From: Micromonospora matsumotoense
Lineage (GTDB): Bacteria; Actinomycetota; Actinomycetes; Mycobacteriales; Micromonosporaceae
Assembly (NCBI RefSeq): GCF_900091525.1
Contig: NZ_FMCU01000007.1
Span: forward strand, 62,001 to 126,000
Length of the DNA stretch: 64,000 nt
Reading direction: 5' to 3'
The notes beneath the pieces are model-generated. The model was not told the DNA's origin. It searched no databases and worked only from the letters and a program-made list of their open reading frames with translations. This document shows positions 57,830 to 64,000 of the stretch, one piece after another. A program made the position numbers and the translations under genes. Within the stretch, counting starts at the first letter, position 1; every line of letters starts with the position of its first letter.

Positions 57830-59263
57830 ATGTACCGGGTGGAGCAGCTCATCGGTGGAGTATGGGGCGCGGGCGGTGCGGGCGGTGAGTTGACGGTCCA
57901 CGATCCGGCCGACGGCTCCCCGTTCGGCACGGTGCCGGTGGCGACGGTGGACGAGGTGGCCAAGGCGGTCGAGGCGGCCCGGGAACTGGCCACCGAGTGG
58001 GCGGCCACCCCGACGGCGCAGCGGGCCGAACTGCTGGCCCAGGCGGCGGACGCGGTGGCCGCGGGGGCGGAGGAGTTGGCCGCCGCGACGACGGCGGAGA
58101 TGGGCAAGCCGCTGGGTGACGCCCGGGGCGGGGTGGCGGCCGGCGTGGGCACCCTGCGCCAGTACGCCGAGCTGGGCCCGCTGCGGGGTGGTCGGACGCT
58201 GCACGGCGGCGTCGACGCGATCGACTTCATGACGCCGCAGCCGCGCGGGGTGGTCGCCGCGATCACCCCGTGGAACGACCCGGTCGCGGTCTCCTGCGGC
58301 CTGCTCGGCGCCGCCCTGGTCACCGGCAACGTGGTGCTGTTCAAGCCCAGCGAACGCACCCCGGTGACGGGTTGGCTGCTGGCCCGGCTGCTCGACGGGG
58401 TGTTCCCGGCCGGGGTGCTGTCCCTGCTGACCGGGGGTGCGGAGGTGGGCGCGGCGCTGGCCGCCCAGCCGGTGGACGTGGTCGCGCACGTCGGTGCCAC
58501 GGCGACCGGCCGGGCGATCGCGGCGGCCTGCGCCCGGAGCGGGGCCAAGGCCCTGTTGGAGAACGGCGGCAGCGACCCGCTGGTGGTCGACGCCGGGGTG
58601 GACCCGGGCTGGGCGGCCGGGCAGGCGGCCCTGGGCGCGTTCGCCAACGCCGGGCAGCTCTGCACGGCGGTGGAACGGATCTATGCGCACCGGGACATCG
58701 CCGAGGACTTCGCCGACGCGCTGGTGGAGCGGGCCGGGGCGCTGGTCGTCGGGCCGGGGCGCGACCCGGCCACCGAGCTGGGCCCGCTGGTCGACCGGCG
58801 ACACCGCGACCAGGTGCACGGGCAGGTCACGGCGGCGGTGGCGCAGGGGGCGACGCTGCGCGCCGGTGGGGTGCTGCCGGACGGGCCGGGGGCCTTCTAT
58901 CCGGCGACGGTGGTCACCGACTGCCGCCAGGAGATGACGCTGGTGCGGGAGGAGACGTTCGGGCCGGTGGCGGCCGTGGTGACGGTGGACTCGTTCAGCG
59001 AGGCGCTGCGCTGCGCCGCCGACTCGCCGTACGGGCTGGCCGCGACGGTGCTGACCGGGTCGATGAGCCACGCCCAGCGGGCCTGGCGGGAGCTGCCGGT
59101 GGGCACCGTCAAGGTCAACGCGGTGTTCGGGGGCGCGCCGGGTGGCGCCGCGCAGCCACGCCGGGGCAGCGGCCACGGCTTCGGGTACGGCCCGGAACTG
59201 CTGGACGAGTTCAGTACGGTCAAGGCGGTCCACCTGGAACCGCCGGCCGGCGGCCACTGGTGA
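57830..59263 (+). CDS. aldehyde dehydrogenase (NAD(P)+)
   Basis: 477 residues. GVVAAITPWNDPVAVSCGLLGAAL, NVVLFKPSERTPVTG and LLENGGSDPLVVDAGVD give the cofactor site and general base Glu; the catalytic Cys is in NAGQLCTAVERIY. C-terminal part has VREETFGPVAAVV. It oxidises an aldehyde to the acid. Substrate unknown; the divergent FAD oxidoreductase may make the aldehyde, as a pair of such genes often cooperate, but this is inference. Start chosen at the only well-placed ATG. Confidence 0.92.
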   Translation: MYRVEQLIGGVWGAGGAGGELTVHDPADGSPFGTVPVATVDEVAKAVEAARELATEWAATPTAQRAELLAQAADAVAAGAEELAAATTAEMGKPLGDARGGVAAGVGTLRQYAELGPLRGGRTLHGGVDAIDFMTPQPRGVVAAITPWNDPVAVSCGLLGAALVTGNVVLFKPSERTPVTGWLLARLLDGVFPAGVLSLLTGGAEVGAALAAQPVDVVAHVGATATGRAIAAACARSGAKALLENGGSDPLVVDAGVDPGWAAGQAALGAFANAGQLCTAVERIYAHRDIAEDFADALVERAGALVVGPGRDPATELGPLVDRRHRDQVHGQVTAAVAQGATLRAGGVLPDGPGAFYPATVVTDCRQEMTLVREETFGPVAAVVTVDSFSEALRCAADSPYGLAATVLTGSMSHAQRAWRELPVGTVKVNAVFGGAPGGAAQPRRGSGHGFGYGPELLDEFSTVKAVHLEPPAGGHW

Positions 59264-59265
59264 GC

Positions 59266-59291
59266 CGGGCCGCCCCGGTCGGGGCGGCCCG
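59266..59291. terminator. perfect hairpin between convergent genes
   Basis: 11-bp perfect stem (59266-59276 with 59281-59291) closing a GGTC tetraloop, 2 nt after the aldehyde dehydrogenase stop and 19 nt beyond the ChaB gene end. Confidence 0.75.
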
Positions 59292-59310
59292 CGTCGCGCG
59301 TACCCGCTGG

Positions 59311-59712
59311 TCAGTCGCCACGGGCCTTCCGGGTGGCCCGGTCGTTGGCCTTCCCGATCGCCGTGACCAGTTCCGGCTTGGTCATCCGGCTGCGGCCCGG
59401 CACGTCCAGTTTCCGCGCCACCTCCATCAGGTGGTCCTTGGTGGCGTTGGCGTCCACCCCGCCGGCGGTGGGGGCCCGACGGCCCGGACCGCCGCCTTCG
59501 GCCTGCCGGTCGCTGGGTCCCTTACGTCCCTTGGGCTCCCAGTGGTCGCCGACCTTCTCGAAGCTGTGCTTGACGGCGGCGAAGGCGGCGCGGTGCGCCC
59601 GCTCCCCCTCGCCGTAGGTCTCCACCGCCGAGTCGTGCGTCTTCTCCCAGGTGCGCTGCGCCTTCTCCGGGGAGCGTCGCAGCGTGCTGGGCAGTACCTC
59701 GCGCCCGGGCAT
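59311..59712 (-). CDS. ChaB-domain protein
   Basis: 133 residues. PSTLRRSPEKAQRTWEKTHDSAVETYGEGERAHR (read here as LRRSPEKAQRTWEKTHDSA) and FAAVKHSFEKVGDHW are the ChaB fold; the C-terminal LMEVARKLDVPGRSRMTKPELVTAIGKA resembles the SAP/Rho-N-type helical module found at the end of many actinobacterial ChaB proteins. ChaB was named for a link to cation transport, but its molecular role is unresolved. Convergent with aldehyde dehydrogenase; divergent from the YihY gene. Confidence 0.85.
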   Translation of the reverse strand: MPGREVLPSTLRRSPEKAQRTWEKTHDSAVETYGEGERAHRAAFAAVKHSFEKVGDHWEPKGRKGPSDRQAEGGGPGRRAPTAGGVDANATKDHLMEVARKLDVPGRSRMTKPELVTAIGKANDRATRKARGD

Positions 59713-59877
59713 CTCGTCCTCCTCCGCGTCGACTGTCCGGCTGCCTGAACGGTTCCCTGCGTCCGCACCGGCAAACGCCGGCGTCGGGTTTGTCGATTTC
59801 CGCCGCCGGGTACCGCCCGGCCCAGACGCGCGCCGGACGTCGGGTCCGTCGGGTCGTCGGGTGACGAGGAGCCGAGC

Positions 59878-60861
59878 ATGGCAGCGACGACGGAGCCGAC
59901 CGCGCTCGCCGATGACGGACCGCAGCTGCGGCTTCCCCGGCGGATGCGCCAGTTGAGCTGGTCCACCTGGCGGGGTGTGCTGATCCGCAGCGGGCAGGGT
60001 TTCGTGAAGGACAACTGCGCCGACTGGGCGGCGGCGTTGACCTACTACGGGGTGCTCGCCCTGTTTCCGTCCACGGTCGTGGTGGTCGCCCTGGTCGGTC
60101 TGGTCTCGGACGGCGAGCGGACCGTGGACACGGTGCTGGACCTGGCCCGCGACATCGGGGCCGGTTCGGTGGTCGGCAACGAGGGTTTCGTCTCGGTGGT
60201 CCGCACGGTGGTCGACCAGCAGAGCGGCACGAAGGTGCTGCTCAGCTTCGGGTTGGCGGGCGCGTTGTGGTCGGCGTCCGGGTTCATCGGCGCGTTCACC
60301 CGGGCCTCCAACGCGATCTACGGGGTCGAGGAGGGCCGGCCGTTCTACCGGTTGCGCCCGTTGCAGATCGGGATGGCCGCGCTGTCGCTGCTGTTGCTCG
60401 CGGTGGTGGCGCTGGGCCTGATCGTCAGCGGCCCGGTCACGAACGCGGTGGGCGACCTGGTGGGTGCGGGCGGAGTGGCCCGGACGACGTGGAGCGTCGT
60501 GAAGTGGCCGGTGCTCGCCATGGTGGTGATGGCCCTGTTGTCGCTGATGTTCTGGATCGCGCCGAACGTCCGGCAGCCCCGGTTCCGGTGGCTCACCCCG
60601 GGCGGGGCGGTGGCCCTGCTGTCCTGGATCGTCGTCTCCTTCGGCTTCGGCCTGTACGTGGCCAACTTCGGCTCGTACGACGTCACCTACGGCAGCCTGG
60701 GCGCGGTGATCGCCTTCCTGGTGTGGCTGTACCTGTCCAATTCGGCGCTGATGTTCGGGGTGCAGATCAACGCCGAGTTGCAGCGGGGGCGCAGGTTGCA
60801 GGCGGGCCGGGACGCCCCGGGTGAGCCGGCGCTGCCGGCGAAGGCCACCGCCGGCTCGTGA
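59878..60861 (+). CDS. YihY/UPF0761 family membrane protein
   Basis: 327 residues. Family signs: CADWAAALTYYGVLALFPSTVVVVALVGLV, WSASGFIGAFTRASNAIYGVEE and GSLGAVIAFLVWLYLSNSALMFGVQINAEL (as GSLGAVIAFLVWLYLSN and ALMFGVQINAEL). About six membrane helices. Once called ribonuclease BN, but that activity was later shown to be a different protein; the present role is unknown. Typical length. Upstream is ChaB, and downstream a DUF2795 protein on the same strand. Confidence 0.92.
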   Translation: MAATTEPTALADDGPQLRLPRRMRQLSWSTWRGVLIRSGQGFVKDNCADWAAALTYYGVLALFPSTVVVVALVGLVSDGERTVDTVLDLARDIGAGSVVGNEGFVSVVRTVVDQQSGTKVLLSFGLAGALWSASGFIGAFTRASNAIYGVEEGRPFYRLRPLQIGMAALSLLLLAVVALGLIVSGPVTNAVGDLVGAGGVARTTWSVVKWPVLAMVVMALLSLMFWIAPNVRQPRFRWLTPGGAVALLSWIVVSFGFGLYVANFGSYDVTYGSLGAVIAFLVWLYLSNSALMFGVQINAELQRGRRLQAGRDAPGEPALPAKATAGS

Positions 60862-60923
60862 CCGGTCGGGTTCCGTGTCCGGCCCGGCGTTTCCCCGCAC
60901 CGACCGCGGGTAGCACACCAGAC

Positions 60924-61340
60924 ATGGAACGTGGCAGCAGCAAGCACGCGCCGAGGGTCGACGACCAGATGAGCCAGGAGGTCCGCGGCCTCGTCCAGGG
61001 GCCGGGCACCGGGGGCTCGCGGGTCGAGGAGTTCCGCGAGGCGGAGCCGGCCGGCGAGGACCAGCCGGGTGCCACCACGGCCCCGGCGGGCGACCTGCGG
61101 ACCGGCACCCCGCAGGGGATGACCTCGCAGGACGTGGAGGCGCGCAGCCGGTTGGGCCGGTTCATCACGATGACGGCCCTGCCCGGGGACCGACTGGCCC
61201 TGATCGCCAACGCCCGGGAGAACGAGGCGCCCGACGACCTCGTGGCCGCCCTGGAGCGGCTACCGGAGGGCACCCGCTACCAGACGGTTTCCGAGGTGTG
61301 GGCCGCCCTCGGGCATCGAAACGAGACGACACGCTGGTGA
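60924..61340 (+). CDS. DUF2795-type protein
   Basis: 138 residues. An acidic disordered N-terminus (EVRGLVQGPGTGGSRVEEFREAEP) precedes a DUF2795-like helical domain with LGRFITMTALPGDRLALIANARENEAPDDL, here seen in part as LGRFITMTALPGDR, and ALERLPEGTRYQTVSEVWAALG. These short actinobacterial proteins are thought to act in stress or envelope contexts; function unknown. Cotranscription with the SRPBCC gene is possible across 52 nt. Confidence 0.82.
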   Translation: MERGSSKHAPRVDDQMSQEVRGLVQGPGTGGSRVEEFREAEPAGEDQPGATTAPAGDLRTGTPQGMTSQDVEARSRLGRFITMTALPGDRLALIANARENEAPDDLVAALERLPEGTRYQTVSEVWAALGHRNETTRW

Positions 61341-61392
61341 CCGGATCGGCCCACGGTCCGGACGACCACCAGCGGGCAGAGGAGGACTTCCA

Positions 61393-61854
61393 ATGAGCGG
61401 CGTTATCGAGCATGTGGACGTGTCCGTACCGGTACGGACCGCCTACGACCAGTGGACCCAGTTCGAGGAGTTCCCCCACTTCATGGAGGGGGTGCAGGAG
61501 GTCCGGCAGTTGTCGGAGACGATGACCCACTGGACGGTGGAGATCGCCGGGGTCAAGCGCGAGTTCGACGCCGAGATCACCGAGCAGCTGCCCGACGAGC
61601 GGGTGGCCTGGAAGTCGACCGGCGGCACCCAGCAGGCCGGCGTGGTGACGTTCCACCGCCTCGACGAGAGCAACACCCGGGTGACCCTCCAGATGGACTT
61701 CACGCCGCACGGCGTGGTCGAGCAGGCCGGCGACAAGCTCGGCGTGGTCGACCGGCGCACCAAGGGTGACCTGGAGCGGTTCAAGCAGTTCATCGAGCGT
61801 CGCGGTCAGGAGACCGGCGCGTGGCGCGGGTCGGTCGACCGCCCGCAGCCCTGA
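61393..61854 (+). CDS. SRPBCC-family protein (polyketide cyclase/dehydrase type)
   Basis: 153 residues with an upstream GAGG ribosome site. MSGVIEHVDVSVPVRTAYDQWTQFEEFPHFM is the recognised START (read here as VIEHVDVSVPVRTAYDQWTQ), then FDAEITEQLPDERVAWKSTGG and RRTKGDLERFKQFIERRG. This is the widespread small SRPBCC group near DUF2795 genes in actinobacteria, of unknown ligand. Basic C-terminal tail. Confidence 0.92.
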   Translation: MSGVIEHVDVSVPVRTAYDQWTQFEEFPHFMEGVQEVRQLSETMTHWTVEIAGVKREFDAEITEQLPDERVAWKSTGGTQQAGVVTFHRLDESNTRVTLQMDFTPHGVVEQAGDKLGVVDRRTKGDLERFKQFIERRGQETGAWRGSVDRPQP

Positions 61855-61989
61855 TCCACACCCCCGCACGCATCCTGCGCTCCACCGACGGCCGCCGGCT
61901 CCCCCGGCGGCCGTCAGCGGTGCCGGGGGTGTTGCGGTCCGCCCCGGAGTTGGCCGTTTGCGATCATCGGGTCGGGGTACCGCGAAGGG

Positions 61990-62253
61990 ATGACGGACAA
62001 CGACGGCAGGGTCTGGCGGGACGAGGAGAAGACGCCGCTGGAGGAGTTGGACCGGGCGATCGCGCGGTCCACCATCGACGGGCAGGCCGACGATCCGACC
62101 GGCAACGACGCGGGTGAGGAGGCCGCCTTCGGGCACGGCCCCGAACCGGTGGACCGGGGCGCCGGCCCGGAAGCCGAGCGTCGGGAGATGACCGACACCG
62201 AGCGCGCCTACCGCCCCTCCACGACGGGACGTACCGGCCCGGACACCATGTGA
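61990..62253 (+). CDS. small acidic hypothetical protein
   Basis: 87 residues, acidic and disordered (DGRVWRDEEKTPLEELDRAIARS, then GNDAGEEAAFGHGPEPVDRG). No membrane helix, cysteines or known domain; the ending TERAYRPSTTGRTGPD is reminiscent of small stress proteins of actinomycetes. Its start is 14 nt after GGGAAGG, a plausible ribosome site. It stands 13 nt from the convergent MFS gene. Confidence 0.6.
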   Translation: MTDNDGRVWRDEEKTPLEELDRAIARSTIDGQADDPTGNDAGEEAAFGHGPEPVDRGAGPEAERREMTDTERAYRPSTTGRTGPDTM

Positions 62254-62266
62254 CCCACCGGTCCCC

Positions 62267-63565
62267 TCAGTCGGCCGGTGCGGCGGTGCGGCGGGCGGCT
62301 GCCGCGTGCGCCACCAGCAGCGCCACCGCCAGCACCGTCAGCACCGGGCCGAGCAACCGCACCGACGTGTCGCCGAGCAGCACCCCGAGCCCGGCCGGGA
62401 TGAGGGCCGCCCCGATCCCGGCGGCACCGATCTGCACACCGATCACCCGGTCCGCGTGCTGCCGGCCGACCCGCTCCGCCGTGGTCAGGGTGAGCAGCGG
62501 GAAGACCGGCGCGGCGGCGAAGCCGAGCACGACCAGGCCGGCCACCGACACCCAGCCCGGGGCCGGCAGCGCGATCAGCACCGCCCCGGCGGTCATTCCC
62601 AGCAGGCTGCCCCGTAGCACCCGTGCGGTGCCGAGCCGCTCGGCGACGAGGCCCTGCACCACCCGGCCGACGAAGAGGCTCCCCCAGTAACCGGAGACGC
62701 TCAGCCCGGCGACCGTGGCGGGCAGCCCCCGCCCCTCGGTGAGCAGCAGGAAGGCGTAGAGCCCGGCGGACACCTCAATGGCCACGTAGATGGCGAAGGC
62801 GAGCGCGCCGAACCAGACGGCGGGCAACCGGAGGGTCTCGGCGATCCGCATCGCGGCCGGCTCCGGCGCCCCGGCCCGCGCCGCCGCGTCGTCGACCGGC
62901 CCGCCCGGCACGTGGCCGACGGGCCCGCCTGTGGTGTCGTCGAGCGGTGCGCCTGTGGTGTGGTCGGCGGGCGCGGCGCGCTGCGGCGACGTCGGGCCGC
63001 CCGTGCGGTCCCGCCACGCGCTGACGGTGAGCGCGAACGCGGTGGCCAGCACGAGCTGGGCGGCGGCGGTGACCGCGTACCCCCAGCGCCAGCCCGCGCC
63101 GGTGCTCAGCATCGCGGTCATCACCAGGGGACCGATCGCCACACCGAGGCCGAAGAAGGCGTGCATCCAGTTCATGTGCCGCGCGCCGAACGCGCCGGCG
63201 GCGTACGCGTTGAGGCCGGAGTCGATGGCCCCGGAGCCGAGGCCGAGCACCAGCGCACAGCAGATCAGCACGGTCAGGGCCGGCGCGGTGGCGTATCCGG
63301 TCAGGGCCAGGCTGGCCAGCAGGGTGCTGCCGGCCAGCAACCGGCCCACGCCGAGCCGGGCGAGGGTGAACCCGGCCAGGACGCTGGAGGTGAGGTACCC
63401 GATCGTGCCGGCGGTGAGCACCAGGCCGACCGCTGCGGTGGGTACGCCGAACTCGGCGCTGATCGAGGGCCAGCCGACGCCGAGCAGCCCGTCGGGCAGG
63501 CCGAGGCTGACGAAGGCGAGGTAGGCGAGCAGGAGCAGGGCGGGACGGGGTGGGGCGACGGACAC
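62267..63565 (-). CDS. MFS transporter
   Basis: 432 residues with about 12 membrane helices; opening segment PALLLLAYLAFVSLGLPDGLLGVGWPSI and the loop motif GFTLARLGVGRLLAGSTLL are typical. A long, Gly/Pro/Thr-rich central loop (TGGPVGHVPGGPVDDAAARAG in part) separates the two halves. This is a sugar/drug-type MFS exporter or permease; the substrate is unknown. GTG start has only a weak ribosome site, so an alternative downstream start is possible. Confidence 0.87.
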   Translation of the reverse strand: MSVAPPRPALLLLAYLAFVSLGLPDGLLGVGWPSISAEFGVPTAAVGLVLTAGTIGYLTSSVLAGFTLARLGVGRLLAGSTLLASLALTGYATAPALTVLICCALVLGLGSGAIDSGLNAYAAGAFGARHMNWMHAFFGLGVAIGPLVMTAMLSTGAGWRWGYAVTAAAQLVLATAFALTVSAWRDRTGGPTSPQRAAPADHTTGAPLDDTTGGPVGHVPGGPVDDAAARAGAPEPAAMRIAETLRLPAVWFGALAFAIYVAIEVSAGLYAFLLLTEGRGLPATVAGLSVSGYWGSLFVGRVVQGLVAERLGTARVLRGSLLGMTAGAVLIALPAPGWVSVAGLVVLGFAAAPVFPLLTLTTAERVGRQHADRVIGVQIGAAGIGAALIPAGLGVLLGDTSVRLLGPVLTVLAVALLVAHAAAARRTAAPAD

Positions 63566-63741
63566 GGAGGCTCATCCTGCCGCATCGTCTCCTGCCGCAT
63601 CATCGAGAACGGGTCGACGTGATTGTCGCCTCCCCCGAACCGGCACTCTGGAACGCCCGGACGGGCAGGAAACCGGACAGGTCGTCCAGAATCCTCCGTT
63701 CGGCTGACGGCAATCCGAGGCGCTCGCGCAAGACTTTCGGG

Positions 63742-63954
63742 ATGCAACAGGGTTCCGGTTTCCTCACCCCTCGTCAGCGCCGCCTGGCTTGGCTCGGCTT
63801 CCTGCTCGCCGCCGTCCAGGCCCCGGTCGCCGCCAGGTTCGCCTCCGACGACTCGTGGCTGTTCAGCCTCTGCGTCGCGCTCATGGTGGCCACCGTGATC
63901 ATCGCCGACGACGCCGGCCGTCGTCGGCCGGCCGACGCCACCCCCGTGGAATGA
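63742..63954 (+). CDS. small two-helix membrane protein
   Basis: 70 residues from the ATG (MQQGSGFLTPRQRR); the frame is open further upstream into non-coding-like sequence. Helices WLGFLLAAVQAPVAARFA and LFSLCVALMVATVIIADDA are separated by SDDSW; C-terminus is RRRPADATPVE. Unknown function; the ribosome site is weak. Divergent from the MFS gene; 176 bases separate starts. Confidence 0.65.
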   Translation: MQQGSGFLTPRQRRLAWLGFLLAAVQAPVAARFASDDSWLFSLCVALMVATVIIADDAGRRRPADATPVE

Positions 63955-64000
63955 CACCCGCCCGGCGGCACCGCTGATCAGGGGGTCGGGCCGGGAAACT

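Noticed and set aside
57608..59257. 549-residue minus-strand frame opposite the aldehyde dehydrogenase
   Set aside because: No motif, Arg/His/Pro-rich; the aldehyde dehydrogenase has full catalytic motifs.

Overview
This 64 kb window is high-GC actinobacterial chromosome. Codons are strongly GC-biased at the third position, GTG starts are common, many genes overlap by 4 nt (GTGA or ATGA), and the conserved block thrS-HIT-...-pgsA-patA-pimA-(membrane protein)-pdxS-pdxT-yebC matches the order seen in Streptomyces and other actinomycetes. The gene content (phosphatidylinositol mannoside synthesis, a TIGR03557-type F420 oxidoreductase, polyprenol-phosphate-mannose synthase, DUF1206, DUF4235, DUF3618) fits a Micromonosporaceae genome such as Micromonospora. 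This is inference; no marker gene settles the genus. No rRNA, tRNA, CRISPR array, insertion sequence or prophage was found.

Layout. 1-6 kb: a partial TetR regulator at the left edge, an ECF sigma factor with a lipoprotein, a membrane Ser/Thr kinase, a secreted protein, and a PadR regulator coupled to a HAAS-type membrane protein. 5.4-19.2 kb: the core block on the minus strand. It holds threonyl-tRNA synthetase, a HIT protein, PgsA, PatA and PimA-like PIM-lipid enzymes, PdxS/PdxT for pyridoxal phosphate, YebC and a DUF402 protein. An EF-G2-like GTPase, an aldo/keto reductase and a stand-alone maltokinase-cap protein sit inside it. 19-38 kb: a mixed housekeeping stretch with a YcnI-like protein, an ADP-ribosylglycohydrolase, a two-component system, a methyltransferase/adenosine deaminase pair, a cold-shock protein, small envelope proteins, an MscS channel, a NagZ-like GH3 enzyme, an F420 oxidoreductase and a RecQ helicase.

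38-45.4 kb looks like an accessory region. It encodes an NB-ARC/TPR (NLR-like) protein translationally coupled to a small helical protein. The N-terminus of the first and the C-terminus of the second carry the same short Gly/Gln/Asn motif, the arrangement of bacterial NLR/amyloid-signalling cell-death pairs. Next to it lie two XRE-type HTH/helical-repeat regulators, two small proteins and an AraC-type regulator. This is the most interesting part of the window.

45.5-54.6 kb is one long minus-strand operon for a heptose glycoconjugate: a HAD phosphatase fused to a GT9 transferase, two further glycosyltransferases, a GmhA-like isomerase with a repetitive acidic tail, an HldE-like kinase/nucleotidyltransferase, a short-chain dehydrogenase, a second GT9 enzyme, and a type IB topoisomerase at the end. 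54.7-64 kb holds polyprenol-phosphate-mannose synthase, an FAD oxidoreductase, an aldehyde dehydrogenase, a ChaB protein, a YihY-type membrane protein, a DUF2795 protein, SRPBCC proteins and an MFS transporter.

Most convergent gene pairs are separated by GC-rich hairpins, listed as terminators. Functions are assigned by family recognition from the translated sequence; no database search was possible.
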